Source: Amycolatopsis nalaikhensis (GTDB lineage Bacteria; Actinomycetota; Actinomycetes; Mycobacteriales; Pseudonocardiaceae). From it: a stretch of DNA of 64,000 bases. Positions 9,018 to 17,724 of the stretch are shown one piece after another. Within the stretch, counting starts at the first letter, position 1. The number at the start of each line of letters is the position of its first letter. The notes under the pieces are model-generated. The model was not told where the DNA came from. It did no database searches and saw nothing but the letters and a program-made list of their open reading frames with translations. The stretch covers positions 5,835,501 to 5,899,500 of the forward strand of contig NZ_CP127173.1 of the NCBI RefSeq assembly GCF_030264295.1, written 5' to 3'. A program made the position numbers and the translations under genes.

Positions 9018-10808
9018 ATGGACAGGCACAAGACAGTCGCGTCGCTGCGGAGCGTGCGCGAACGCGTTCTCGACGGCGAAGTCCCGTTCGAGGCGGCGTC
9101 CGCGTTTCGCCAGGAGATCATGACGTCCTGGCAGCGGTGCCAGCTCGTCGGCGTTCGCCCGTCCGGGGACGAAGTGCCCTTCCGGCCCGAGTTCGAGCGT
9201 CCCGGCCGGCTGGCCCGGGCGGCCGGTCCGGTCATCGACCGGCTCGCCGAGCAGATCGAAGACGGTCCTGTCTCGATTCTGCTGGCCGACTCCGAAGCCC
9301 AGATCATCGACCGCCGCACCGGACGCCGTGAGCTGACCGACGCCCTGGACCGGGCGCTGGTTTCGCCGGGCTTCTACTACGCGGAGGAGTTCACCGGCAC
9401 CAACGGCATCGGCACCGCGCTCGAGGCCGCGACCCCGTTCGTGGTCTCGGGCGCGGAACACTTCCGCGAGAACCTGCAGGAGTTCACCTGCATCGGCTCG
9501 CCGGTCAAGCACCCCATCACCGGCAACGTTGAAGGCGTCCTCGACGTCACCTGCCGGGTCGGGGACACCCACGGCGTGATGAAGCCGCTCGTCCTGGCCG
9601 CCGTCCGCGAGATCGAGTCGCGGATGTACGCCGACGCGTCCCGGCGCGAGCAGCTGCTGCTGGAGCACTTCCTGCGCGCCAACCGGCGCGCGACCTCGGC
9701 CGTCGTCTCCCTCAACGAGGACGTCGTCATGGCGAACACGGCCGCCTCGGCCCTACTCGACCTCTCCGACCAGGCGATGCTGTGGGACTGGGCGTGCCGC
9801 CTGCTCGGCACCGGCGACGAGTGCACCGGAGAGGTCCACCTGGCCGGCGACGTCGTCGTGCAGGCCCGCGCCACCCGCGTGGGGGAACGCGGCGCCCTGG
9901 CCGGGGTCGTCGTCGAGATGCGCCCGCACACCCGTGGCGACGGACGCGCCCTCGGCGCGAGGCGGTCCGCGACCAGCCGTCACGAACCTCGCAAGGACGA
10001 CACCCTGCCTGGCCGCAGCATGGCCGCGCGCCGGCTGCAGGACGACGTCACCGCGGCCCTGACCACCGACCGGCCGGTCCTGCTGTGCGGCGAGGCCGGG
10101 ACCGGAAAGCTGCACCTCGCCCGCCACCTGCACCAGCGCCGCGCCGGGCAGGAACCCCTCACCGTTCTCGACGCCGTCGTCGCCCAGGACGACCCGGGCG
10201 GCTGGATGGCCCGGCTGACGAAGGTGCTCGCCGACGGCGCCGTCGTCCTCCGGCACCTCGACCGGCTCGAACCGGGACTCATCGAACGAGTGGAGGCGAT
10301 GGTCGACGCCGCCGCGCCCGGCCGGGTGATGGCCACCGCCCGCATCCGCGGCGAAAGCCGGCTGCTCGACCACTTCCCGTTCTCCATCACCGTGCCGGCG
10401 CTGCGATTCCGCGCCGAGGACATCGCCGACCTCGCGCCCGCGCTGCTGGCCGCGCACACCCCGCGGCGGCCCGTGCCCCGGCTGCTGCCGGGCACCATCC
10501 GGACGCTGGCGGCCCTCGATTGGCCGGGCAACATCCGCGAGTTGGAATCCGTCCTGGCGACGGCCACGGTGCGCGCGATGGGATCCGACATCGCCCAGGA
10601 GCACCTGCCGCCCGAGTACCGCTCCGCGACCACCAAGTCGAGCGGATCGCCGCTGCAGCGCGCCGAGCGGGACATCCTCCTGGAAGCGCTCATCGAGGCC
10701 CGGGGCAACAAGCTCGCCGCCGCCGAACGGCTCGGCATCGCCCGGTCCACTTTGTACCGGAAGATGCGCGCCCTCGGCATCGACGAAAAGCACCTCCCGA
10801 CACCGTAG
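9018..10808 (+). CDS. AcoR-like Fis-family regulator with a degenerate AAA domain
   Basis: A 596-residue protein. The N-terminal half holds a GAF-type sensor (YYAEEFTGTNGIGTALEA, FTCIGSPVKHPITG), as in acetoin regulator AcoR. A central AAA-like segment has a Walker A resembling CGEAGTGKLHLARH, then WPGNIRELESVLAT. A C-terminal Fis helix-turn-helix reads NKLAAAERLGIARSTLYRKM. The sigma-54-contacting GAFTGA loop is absent and the Walker B region is degenerate (GAVVLRHLDR), which fits actinobacteria, where sigma-54 is lacking. It probably binds DNA as an ordinary activator of the flanking dehydrogenase genes. ATG 9018 has a perfect AAGGAGG five bases upstream. Confidence 0.88.
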   Translation: MDRHKTVASLRSVRERVLDGEVPFEAASAFRQEIMTSWQRCQLVGVRPSGDEVPFRPEFERPGRLARAAGPVIDRLAEQIEDGPVSILLADSEAQIIDRRTGRRELTDALDRALVSPGFYYAEEFTGTNGIGTALEAATPFVVSGAEHFRENLQEFTCIGSPVKHPITGNVEGVLDVTCRVGDTHGVMKPLVLAAVREIESRMYADASRREQLLLEHFLRANRRATSAVVSLNEDVVMANTAASALLDLSDQAMLWDWACRLLGTGDECTGEVHLAGDVVVQARATRVGERGALAGVVVEMRPHTRGDGRALGARRSATSRHEPRKDDTLPGRSMAARRLQDDVTAALTTDRPVLLCGEAGTGKLHLARHLHQRRAGQEPLTVLDAVVAQDDPGGWMARLTKVLADGAVVLRHLDRLEPGLIERVEAMVDAAAPGRVMATARIRGESRLLDHFPFSITVPALRFRAEDIADLAPALLAAHTPRRPVPRLLPGTIRTLAALDWPGNIRELESVLATATVRAMGSDIAQEHLPPEYRSATTKSSGSPLQRAERDILLEALIEARGNKLAAAERLGIARSTLYRKMRALGIDEKHLPTP

Positions 10809-10860
10809 TTGTCGCGAAACCGGACAGTTCCGGGTGGATGGATCGGCCTAACTTCGTTCC

Positions 10861-12042
10861 ATGGCCCCGATTATCCCGCCGCCCGATCCCGGCGACTTCC
10901 TCGACATCGACGCCCAGCTGACCGACGACGAACGCGACATCCGCGACGCCGTCCGCGACTTCGCGCAGAACCGCCTTGCCCCGCACGTCGGCGACTGGTT
11001 CGAGCGCGGCGGACTGCCGGTGCGGGAGCTGGCTGCGGAGTTCGGCAAGCTCGGCGTGTTCGGGATGCACCTCGACGGCTACGGCTGCGCGGGAACCAGC
11101 GCGACCGCCTACGGCATCGCCTGCCGCGAGCTGGAAGCCGTCGACTCCGGACTGCGCAGCTTCGTGTCCGTGCAGGGATCGCTGGCCATGAAGGCCATCC
11201 ACCGCTGGGGTTCCGAGGAACACCGCACGAGCTGGCTCCCGGCGATGGCCGCCGGGGAGGCGATCGGCTGCTTCGGCCTGACCGAGCCCGACGCGGGCAG
11301 CGACCCGGGCTCGATGCGCACCCGCGCCCGCCGCGACGGTTCCGACTGGATCCTCGACGGCGCCAAGATGTGGATCACCAATGGCACCGTCGCCGACGTC
11401 GCGGTCGTCTGGGCCCAGACCGACGAAGGCGTCTGCGGCTTCGTCGTGCCGACCGACACCGCCGGGTTCAGCGCGCCGGAGATCCACCACAAGCTGTCAC
11501 TGCGCGCCTCGGTGACCTCGGAGCTGGTGCTCGAAGGCGTCCGGCTGCCGGAGTCCGCCGCGTTCCCCGAGGTCCGAGGTCTGCGCGGCCCGCTGACCTG
11601 TTTGAACGAGGCTCGCTTCGGGATCCTCGCCGGTGTTGTCGGTGCCGCCCGGTCCTGCTACCTGGCCGCCCGCGAGTACACCCTGACCCGCGAGCAGTTC
11701 GGCAGGCCCCTGGCGGGGTTCCAGCTGACCCAGCGCAAGCTCGCCGACATGATCGTCGATGTCAACCGCGCGGCCCTGGTCGCGCTGCGGATCAGCCGGC
11801 TCAAGGACGCCGGCGAGCTGCACCACAACCACGTCAGCTTCGGCAAGCTCGCGAACGTCCGCGCCGCCCTCGACGTCGCCCGCACCGCGCGGACTCTGTT
11901 GGGCGCCAACGGGATTTCGCTGGAGTACCCGGTCATGCGACACATGGCGAACCTCGAAACGGTCCTGACCTACGAAGGCACCGAGGAGATGCACGCGCTG
12001 TCCCTTGGCCAGGCCGTCACCGGCATCCCGGCCTTCCGCTGA
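10861..12042 (+). CDS. Acyl-CoA dehydrogenase, glutaryl-CoA dehydrogenase type
   Basis: A 393-residue flavoprotein. CFGLTEPDAGSDPGSM and KMWITNGTVADV are acyl-CoA dehydrogenase signatures; LTYEGTEEMHALSLGQ carries the catalytic base glutamate. LRSFVSVQGSLAM matches the stretch that in glutaryl-CoA dehydrogenase supplies the arginine and serine holding the distal carboxylate, so a dicarboxylyl-CoA substrate is likely. That family oxidises and decarboxylates glutaryl-CoA to crotonyl-CoA. It leads a same-strand run (alcohol dehydrogenase, aldehyde dehydrogenase, CoA-transferase, hydroxyacyl-CoA dehydrogenase) with tight spacing. Family assignment is firm; the glutaryl-CoA specificity is inferred. 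Confidence 0.88.
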   Translation: MAPIIPPPDPGDFLDIDAQLTDDERDIRDAVRDFAQNRLAPHVGDWFERGGLPVRELAAEFGKLGVFGMHLDGYGCAGTSATAYGIACRELEAVDSGLRSFVSVQGSLAMKAIHRWGSEEHRTSWLPAMAAGEAIGCFGLTEPDAGSDPGSMRTRARRDGSDWILDGAKMWITNGTVADVAVVWAQTDEGVCGFVVPTDTAGFSAPEIHHKLSLRASVTSELVLEGVRLPESAAFPEVRGLRGPLTCLNEARFGILAGVVGAARSCYLAAREYTLTREQFGRPLAGFQLTQRKLADMIVDVNRAALVALRISRLKDAGELHHNHVSFGKLANVRAALDVARTARTLLGANGISLEYPVMRHMANLETVLTYEGTEEMHALSLGQAVTGIPAFR

Positions 12043-12070
12043 TCCCGCTGCCCGACAAGGAGAACTCCCC

Positions 12071-13165
12071 ATGGTGAAGGCCGCCGTCCTGCGTGCCCCG
12101 GACGAGCCCCTGGAGCTGTGCGAGATCGTCCTGCCCGACCCCGGACCCGGGCAGGTCCGCGTGCGGCTCCAGGCCGCTGGTGTTTGCCACTCCGACCTGT
12201 CCCTGGCCACCGGCAAGCTCAAGCAGCCCGTCCCGGCCGTGCTCGGCCACGAAGGCGCCGGGACGGTGATCGCGACCGGCATCGGCGTCACGCGCGTCGC
12301 CGTGGGTGACAAGGTTGTGCTGAACTGGTCGCCGTCGTGCGGGCTGTGCTGGTTCTGCGCCCACGACGAGCCGTACTTGTGCGAGCACGGCGACGACGCC
12401 GCGCGCGAGCCCTACGCGACGCTCGACGACGGCACCCCGGTCTACGCCGGGCTCGGCACCGGCACGTTCGCCGAAGAGACCGTCGTGGGTGAGCGCGCGG
12501 TGGTGCGATTACCGGAGTCGGTCGACCTCGATCTGGTCGCCGTGCTGGGCTGCGCCGTGCTGACGGGCGCGGGCGCCGTCTTCCACACCGCCGACGTCCG
12601 CGCTGGCCAGGCGGTCGTGGTGCTCGGCCTCGGCGGCATCGGCCTGTCGGTCGCGCAGGCCGCTCGCGTGCGGGGAGCGCACCCGATCATCGGCATCGAC
12701 ACCTCGGCGGAGAAGGGCCTGCTGGCGCAGGCCCACGGGGTCACCGACTTCGTCCCGGCCGGCGACGACGCGGCGAAGAAAGTCCGGGCGCTGACCGGCG
12801 GCCGCGGCGCGGACCACGCCTTCGACTGCGTGGGCGGCTCGGCCACCACCCGGGCGGCCTGGTCGGCGGCCCGGCGCGGCGGGCACGTCACCGTGGTCGG
12901 GGTCGGCTCGCTCCGCGACACCGTCGAGTTCTCCTCGCTGGAGCTGTTCTGGTTCGGCCGGACCCTGCACGGCTGCGTCTACGGCTCCAGCGACCCCGAC
13001 ACCGACGTCCCCGACCTGCTCGACCTCGCGGATTCCGGCGCGCTCGACCTCGCCGCGCTGCGCACCGCCACCACCGACCTGACCGGCATCAACCAAGCCT
13101 TCGACGACCTGCGGCGTGGCCACGGCGTCCGCACGGTCGTCCGGCTGGACGGGACCCCGCAGTGA
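12071..13165 (+). CDS. Zinc-dependent NAD alcohol dehydrogenase
   Basis: A 364-residue class III-like medium-chain dehydrogenase. It has the catalytic zinc region GVCHSDLSLATG, GHEGAGTV, a structural zinc lobe CGLCWFCAHDEPYLC, and the NAD motif LGLGGIGLSVAQA. ATG 12071 follows AAGGAGAACTCCCC. In the cluster it would oxidise a primary alcohol, for example an omega-hydroxy acid from lactone opening, to the aldehyde handled by the next gene. The stop overlaps that gene's start by four bases, so the two are coupled. Substrate is inferred from context. Confidence 0.88.
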   Translation: MVKAAVLRAPDEPLELCEIVLPDPGPGQVRVRLQAAGVCHSDLSLATGKLKQPVPAVLGHEGAGTVIATGIGVTRVAVGDKVVLNWSPSCGLCWFCAHDEPYLCEHGDDAAREPYATLDDGTPVYAGLGTGTFAEETVVGERAVVRLPESVDLDLVAVLGCAVLTGAGAVFHTADVRAGQAVVVLGLGGIGLSVAQAARVRGAHPIIGIDTSAEKGLLAQAHGVTDFVPAGDDAAKKVRALTGGRGADHAFDCVGGSATTRAAWSAARRGGHVTVVGVGSLRDTVEFSSLELFWFGRTLHGCVYGSSDPDTDVPDLLDLADSGALDLAALRTATTDLTGINQAFDDLRRGHGVRTVVRLDGTPQ

Positions 13166-14598
13166 CCACCACGTTCACCCTGCCCGACACCTCCGCCTTG
13201 TTCATCGGCGGGAAGTGGTGCCCCGCCGCAGGCGCCGAGCGGATCGCCGTCCGCAACCCCGCCACCGAGCAGGTGATCGCCGACGTCCCGGCCGGAACCC
13301 CGGACGACGTCGACGCCGCCTGCCGCGCCGCCGCCGACGCCCTGCCCGTCTGGTCCGCGGTCCCGCCCGCCGAACGCGCCGCCGCCTGCCGCGCGATCTC
13401 CGCCGGGCTCGAAGCGCGCGCGGAAGACCTCGCCGACCTCATCACCGCGGACCTCGGCATGCCGAGGGCCTTCTCCCGCAGCGTCCAGGTCGGCCTGGCC
13501 GTCACCGACTTCGCGAACCTGGCCGACGCGGCCGATCAGCACGTCTACGAAAGGGAAGCCGGCAACTCGATCGTGCGCGAGGTGCCGGTGGGTGTCGTCG
13601 GCGCGATCACGCCGTGGAACTTCCCGCTGCACCAGGTCGCGGCCAAGGTCGGGGGAGCGCTCGCCGCGGGCGCGCCGGTCGTGCTCAAGCCCAGCCAGGT
13701 CACCCCGCTCGGCGTGTTCGTGCTGGCCGACGTCATCGCCGGGCTCGACCTCCCGCCCGGGGTGTTCAACCTGGTCTCCGGCGCCGGAGCCGCGGTCGGC
13801 GAGGCACTGGTGCGGCACCCGGCCGTCGACTTCGTGTCGTTCACCGGCTCAACTGGCGCCGGCTCCCGCGTCGCCACGCTCGCCGCCGGCCGCGTCCGCC
13901 CGACGGCCCTCGAACTCGGCGGAAAGTCGCCCGCCGTGCTGCTCGACGACCTCGACGACACCGCCTTCGAGAAGGCCCTGAGGCGCGTGATGGCCGGGTC
14001 CCTGCTCAACTCCGGCCAGATGTGCAGCGCCCTCACCCGGATCATCGTCCCCGAACACCGCCTGGACGCCGCCGAGCAGATCCTCGCTGCCGCGGCCGGA
14101 CGCTTCCGTGTCGGCGACCCCTTCGACCCCGACGTCCGGCTCGGCCCTGTCGTGTCCGCGGCCCAGCGCACCAGCGTCCGCGGCCACATCGAGCGCGCGA
14201 TCGCCGAGGGAGCGCACGTCGTCACCGGCGGCCCCGACGCGCCGGACGGCCTGGACACGGGCTACTTCGTGCGTCCCACGGTGTTCTCGCGAGTCGAGCG
14301 GGACAGCGCGATCGTCCGCGAGGAGGTCTTCGGCCCGGTGCTGGTCTTGCAGACCCACCGGGGCACTGACGACGCCGTCGCGGTCGCCAACGACACCGAG
14401 TACGGCTTGGCCGCCGGTGTCTTCGGTGCGGACGCGGAAGCCGTCGCGTGGCGGATCCGCGCCGGGCAGGTCGAGGTCAACGGCGCGGGCTTCAACCCGG
14501 CGGCCCCGTTCGGTGGCTTCGGCGATTCCGGCTACGGGCGCGAGTTCGGCGGCTGGGGGATCGACGACTTCCTGACCACCCAAGCGGTTCAGCGGTGA
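13162..14598 (+). CDS. NAD(P)-dependent aldehyde dehydrogenase
   Basis: A 478-residue protein starting at GTG 13162 inside the previous stop codon (GTGA). The oxyanion/NAD region ITPWNFPLHQVAAKVGGALA, the catalytic glutamate motif LELGGKSP and the catalytic cysteine motif NSGQMCSALTR are all present, with EEVFGPVL and NGAGFNPAAPFGGFGDSGYG near the end. Length is standard. It would convert the aldehyde from the preceding dehydrogenase to a carboxylic acid, giving a dicarboxylate if the pathway proposed in the findings is right. Its stop overlaps the CoA-transferase start (GTGA), another sign of one operon. Confidence 0.9.
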   Translation: MTTTFTLPDTSALFIGGKWCPAAGAERIAVRNPATEQVIADVPAGTPDDVDAACRAAADALPVWSAVPPAERAAACRAISAGLEARAEDLADLITADLGMPRAFSRSVQVGLAVTDFANLADAADQHVYEREAGNSIVREVPVGVVGAITPWNFPLHQVAAKVGGALAAGAPVVLKPSQVTPLGVFVLADVIAGLDLPPGVFNLVSGAGAAVGEALVRHPAVDFVSFTGSTGAGSRVATLAAGRVRPTALELGGKSPAVLLDDLDDTAFEKALRRVMAGSLLNSGQMCSALTRIIVPEHRLDAAEQILAAAAGRFRVGDPFDPDVRLGPVVSAAQRTSVRGHIERAIAEGAHVVTGGPDAPDGLDTGYFVRPTVFSRVERDSAIVREEVFGPVLVLQTHRGTDDAVAVANDTEYGLAAGVFGADAEAVAWRIRAGQVEVNGAGFNPAAPFGGFGDSGYGREFGGWGIDDFLTTQAVQR

Positions 14599-15730
14599 AG
14601 CCCCTCAGTGGGCTGGTGGTCGCCGACTTCGGCCGGGTGCTCGCCGCGCCGTACGCCACGATGCTGCTCGGCGACCTCGGCGCCGACGTCATCAAGGTCG
14701 AACACCCCGAAACCGGCGACGACACTCGCGCTTGGGGCCCGCCGTTCGCCGGTGGGGAAGCGACCGACTACCTGTCGGTCAACCGGAACAAGCGGTCCAT
14801 CGCTCTGGACCTGAGCACCGAGCGAGGTCGCGAGCAAGCCCGTGAACTCGCGTGCCGGGCCGACGTGCTCGTCGAGAACTTCAGGCCCGGCACGATGACC
14901 AAGTTCGGCCTGTCCTACGAGGACCTCCAGCCGGACAACCCGCGGCTGGTCTACTGCTCGCTGACCGGGTTCGGCTCCGGCCGGGGCTCGCAACTGCCCG
15001 GCTACGACCTCCTGGTGCAGGCGGTCGGCGGGCTGATGAGCGTGACCGGCCCAGCACCCGGGAGCCCGGTCAAGGCGGGCGTCGCGTTGGTCGACGTCCT
15101 CACCGGACTGCACGCCGCGGTTGGCATCCTCCCCGCGCTGCGGGACCGCGACCGCACCGGCCTGGGGCAGCAGGTCGAGGTCAACCTGCTGACGATGCTG
15201 CTGTCGAGCATGGTGAACCAGAGCGCGGGCTGCACGCTGGCCGTCACGTGCCCGGGATCCTCGGCAACCGGCACCCGTCCATCGCGCCCTACGAGGTGTT
15301 CCCGGCGGCGGACCGGCCGATCGTGATCGCCGTCGGCAACGACCGACAGTTTCGACGTCTGTGCGAGGCTCTTGACCTGGCCGACGACGTCCGATTTGCC
15401 ACGAACAGCGACCGCGTCGCGAACGTCGACGAGCTGTATAGCGTGCTGGCCGCCCGCCTGCGGCAGCGGCCGGCGACGGAGTGGTTCGAGTCACTGGCGG
15501 CCCGAGGTGTCCCGTGTGGAGCGGTCAACGACCTGCCCGCCGCCGTGGCACTCGCGGAAGACCTCGGGCTGCGACCGACGGTGCCCGTCGACGAACTCGA
15601 GCTGATAGCCAACCCGATCGGGCTGTCCCGGACGCCACCGTCCCACGACCGGCGTCCACCGCGGCTGGGGGAGCACACTGCGGAAATCGAAGAATGGCTG
15701 GAAGGAGCCGCTGGTGCCGGACATCCGTGA
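14595..15730 (+). pseudogene. Class III (CaiB/BaiF) CoA-transferase, one frameshift
   Basis: From GTG 14595 the frame gives KPLSGLVVADFGRVLAAPYA and ENFRPGTMTKFGLSYEDL, with LPGYDLLVQAVGGLMSVTG holding the catalytic aspartate of this family. At about 15240 a one-base shift occurs; the other frame continues as PGILGNRHPSIAPYEVFPA through PRLGEHTAEIEEWLEG to 15730, for roughly 378 residues in all. These enzymes move CoA between acids; the human homologue SUGCT makes glutaryl-CoA, which suits the neighbouring glutaryl-CoA dehydrogenase-like gene. The C-terminal end overlaps the next start. The shift may be real or a base-call error. Confidence 0.85.
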
Positions 15731-16300
15731 CGTTGGAGTGGTCGGCGCCGGTCTGATGGGTGCGGGTATCGCCGAGGTCTGCGCTCGCGCTGGCCTGCGC
15801 GTCGTCGTCATCGAGGTCACCGAGGCGGCGCTCGAATCAGGCCGGACCCGGTCTTGGGCGCCCTCGACCGCGCGGTGGCGAAGAACCGGCTGACCGCACA
15901 GGTTCGCGACGAGACCGTCGATCGTTTGACGTTCACCACCGACCTCGACGCCTTGGCCGAGGCGGACCTCGTGGTGGAGGCCGTCGCGGAAGACGAGCAG
16001 GCCAAAGTCGAGGTCTTCACCGCGGTCGAAAAGGTGGTCCGCCGGCCGGACGCGATCCTGGCCAGCAACACCTCGTCCATCCGGGATCATGAAGCTGGGG
16101 ATGGCGACCACCGCCCGGCTCAGGTGGTTGGCATCCACTTCTTCAACCCGGTCCCGGTACTGCCTTTGGTCGAGATCGTTCCGTCGCTGCTGACCAGCCC
16201 TCGGACCCTCGACCGCGCGGCCGAGTTCACGGTCGGGACGCTGGGCAAGCAGGTGATCCACGCGAAGGATCGTGCCGGGTTGGTCGGCGACTACCTCCAA
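15714..16300 (+). pseudogene. 3-hydroxyacyl-CoA dehydrogenase, frameshifted and 3'-truncated
   Basis: GTG 15714 opens with VGVVGAGLMGAGIAEVCARA, the NAD-binding Rossmann motif of this family, and later shows ILASNTSSI and VVGIHFFNPVPVLPLVEIV. Frame changes occur near 15848 and in a compensated pair around 16083-16120 (the alternative frame reads MKLGMATT). After AKDRAGLV at about 16284 the match stops, before the C-terminal dimerisation domain begins. The family oxidises 3-hydroxyacyl-CoA to 3-ketoacyl-CoA. The break marks the edge between the catabolic cluster and accessory DNA. Confidence 0.8.
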
Positions 16301-16472
16301 GCCATGGCTGACCGCCCACTGCATCTCGCGACGCGTATCCCCCGGCTGAGTGGTCTACCGCCGGTGTCGCCGCCGCGGACTGTCGGTGGCAAACGTTATG
16401 GTGAATACCGGCTGGGCGTGAACGCGCAGGTCGTTGCGTGTTTGCGACAACCCGCCGGAGGGATGTGAATGG
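16301..16472. other. Junction and leader ahead of the two-gene module
   Basis: No gene is seen. The stretch carries the transition from the truncated dehydrogenase to the next operon and the GGAGGG ribosome site at 16457-16462. TATGGTGAAT near 16398-16407 is a weak candidate -10 region. Confidence 0.35.
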
Positions 16473-17714
16473 GTGACAGATCAGCAGTTGTTCTCGCGCA
16501 ATTACCTGCAGACATGGCTGGAGAAGAGGCAGCGCGACGCGATCGCCGAGGTGCAGCGAGTCAGCGCCGATGAGATCTTGGCGCGGCCGCACGAGCAGGT
16601 GGCCGAGGAGATCATCGACCGCTACCTGGTGCCCGAACCCCGCCTGGATCTGGGTGCGATGACTGGTGAGGTCGGCGACCAGCAGGTCGACATCTCCGGC
16701 GACCCGATGCGGGTCGTGTCTAACCGGTCCCGGCCGTTCCACGTTCCGGGTAGCCGGATTATGTTCAAGGTGCCCTACACCGGCCCGACGGACGTGCTCT
16801 ACATGCAGGCCAGCACGTACTCGTTCGCCCCGCCGCACGCCAGTGTCACCGACGGGTACATCAGCGTGTCCCGTGACGTCCCGGCCGACGTCCTGGAACG
16901 CGATCGCAACAGCATCATTGCCGCGTTGAAGGCCGAGATCACGAAAATCGACACGCACCTCGACTACGGCCGCAGCGACATCGCCGCAGCGAACGAGCAG
17001 CTGCGCGCCGGCGTGGCCCGGGCCGCGCAAGCCCGCCGCGCGAAGGTGCTGGCCGACCGGGACACCGAGGCTATCCTCGGGGTTCCGTTGCACCGCGACC
17101 AGGAGGCGGTGAAGACCTATCGGGTCCAGCCCGTGTCCCGGCGGCAGGTAAAGCCGACGCGGCAGGCTCGCCCGCATCAGCCGTTCGCTCCGGAGCCGGC
17201 CGTCACCGCAGAGGACTTCGCGTACATCATCGGCGACATCGTCGCCACCACGCGCATGTTCGAGCGGCTCGCGGTCACCTATGCCGACCAGCGGGAAGAG
17301 AGACTCCGGGATCAGATCCTGACGGCGTTGCACAGCATCTACGGCGCCGCGACCGGGGAGACGTTCAGCAAACGCGGCAGGACCGACATCTACCTGCCCT
17401 GGGACGGCGGGGCGGTGTTCCTCGCCGAGTGCAAGTGGTGGTCGGGGCCGAAGAACTTCGCCGAGCACGACCTGCCGCAGCTGTTGGACCGCTACATCAC
17501 TTGGCGTGACACGCACGCCGCGATGGTGCTGTTCATCCGCAACAAGAACGCCACTGCCGTCATCGCCGACGCCGAAAACATTGTCCGCGCCCATCACCGC
17601 TATCTGCGTGACGCCGCGCCGCTCAACTGCACGCCGGTGTTCGTGCTGCACAAAGACGGCGACCCCGACCGCGAAATCACCCTTGCGCTCGTCACTGTCG
17701 CTATCCACGACTGA
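16473..17714 (+). CDS. PD-(D/E)XK restriction-endonuclease-like protein, unknown family
   Basis: A 413-residue protein from GTG 16473, placed because GGAGGG lies ten bases upstream and no better start exists. The N-terminal 200 residues match nothing I recognise; a charged helical stretch (about 140-215, RAKVLADRDTEAI) suggests a coiled coil. The C-terminal part has the nuclease pattern: GRTDIYLPW with an aspartate at about 304, then FLAECKWWSG with ECK at about 319-321, then DLPQLLDRYITWRDTHAAMV. That D..ExK arrangement is the metal site of PD-(D/E)XK nucleases. Ten bases separate it from the next gene. A defence function is my inference. Confidence 0.8.
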   Translation: MTDQQLFSRNYLQTWLEKRQRDAIAEVQRVSADEILARPHEQVAEEIIDRYLVPEPRLDLGAMTGEVGDQQVDISGDPMRVVSNRSRPFHVPGSRIMFKVPYTGPTDVLYMQASTYSFAPPHASVTDGYISVSRDVPADVLERDRNSIIAALKAEITKIDTHLDYGRSDIAAANEQLRAGVARAAQARRAKVLADRDTEAILGVPLHRDQEAVKTYRVQPVSRRQVKPTRQARPHQPFAPEPAVTAEDFAYIIGDIVATTRMFERLAVTYADQREERLRDQILTALHSIYGAATGETFSKRGRTDIYLPWDGGAVFLAECKWWSGPKNFAEHDLPQLLDRYITWRDTHAAMVLFIRNKNATAVIADAENIVRAHHRYLRDAAPLNCTPVFVLHKDGDPDREITLALVTVAIHD

Positions 17715-17724
17715 AACACCCGGA

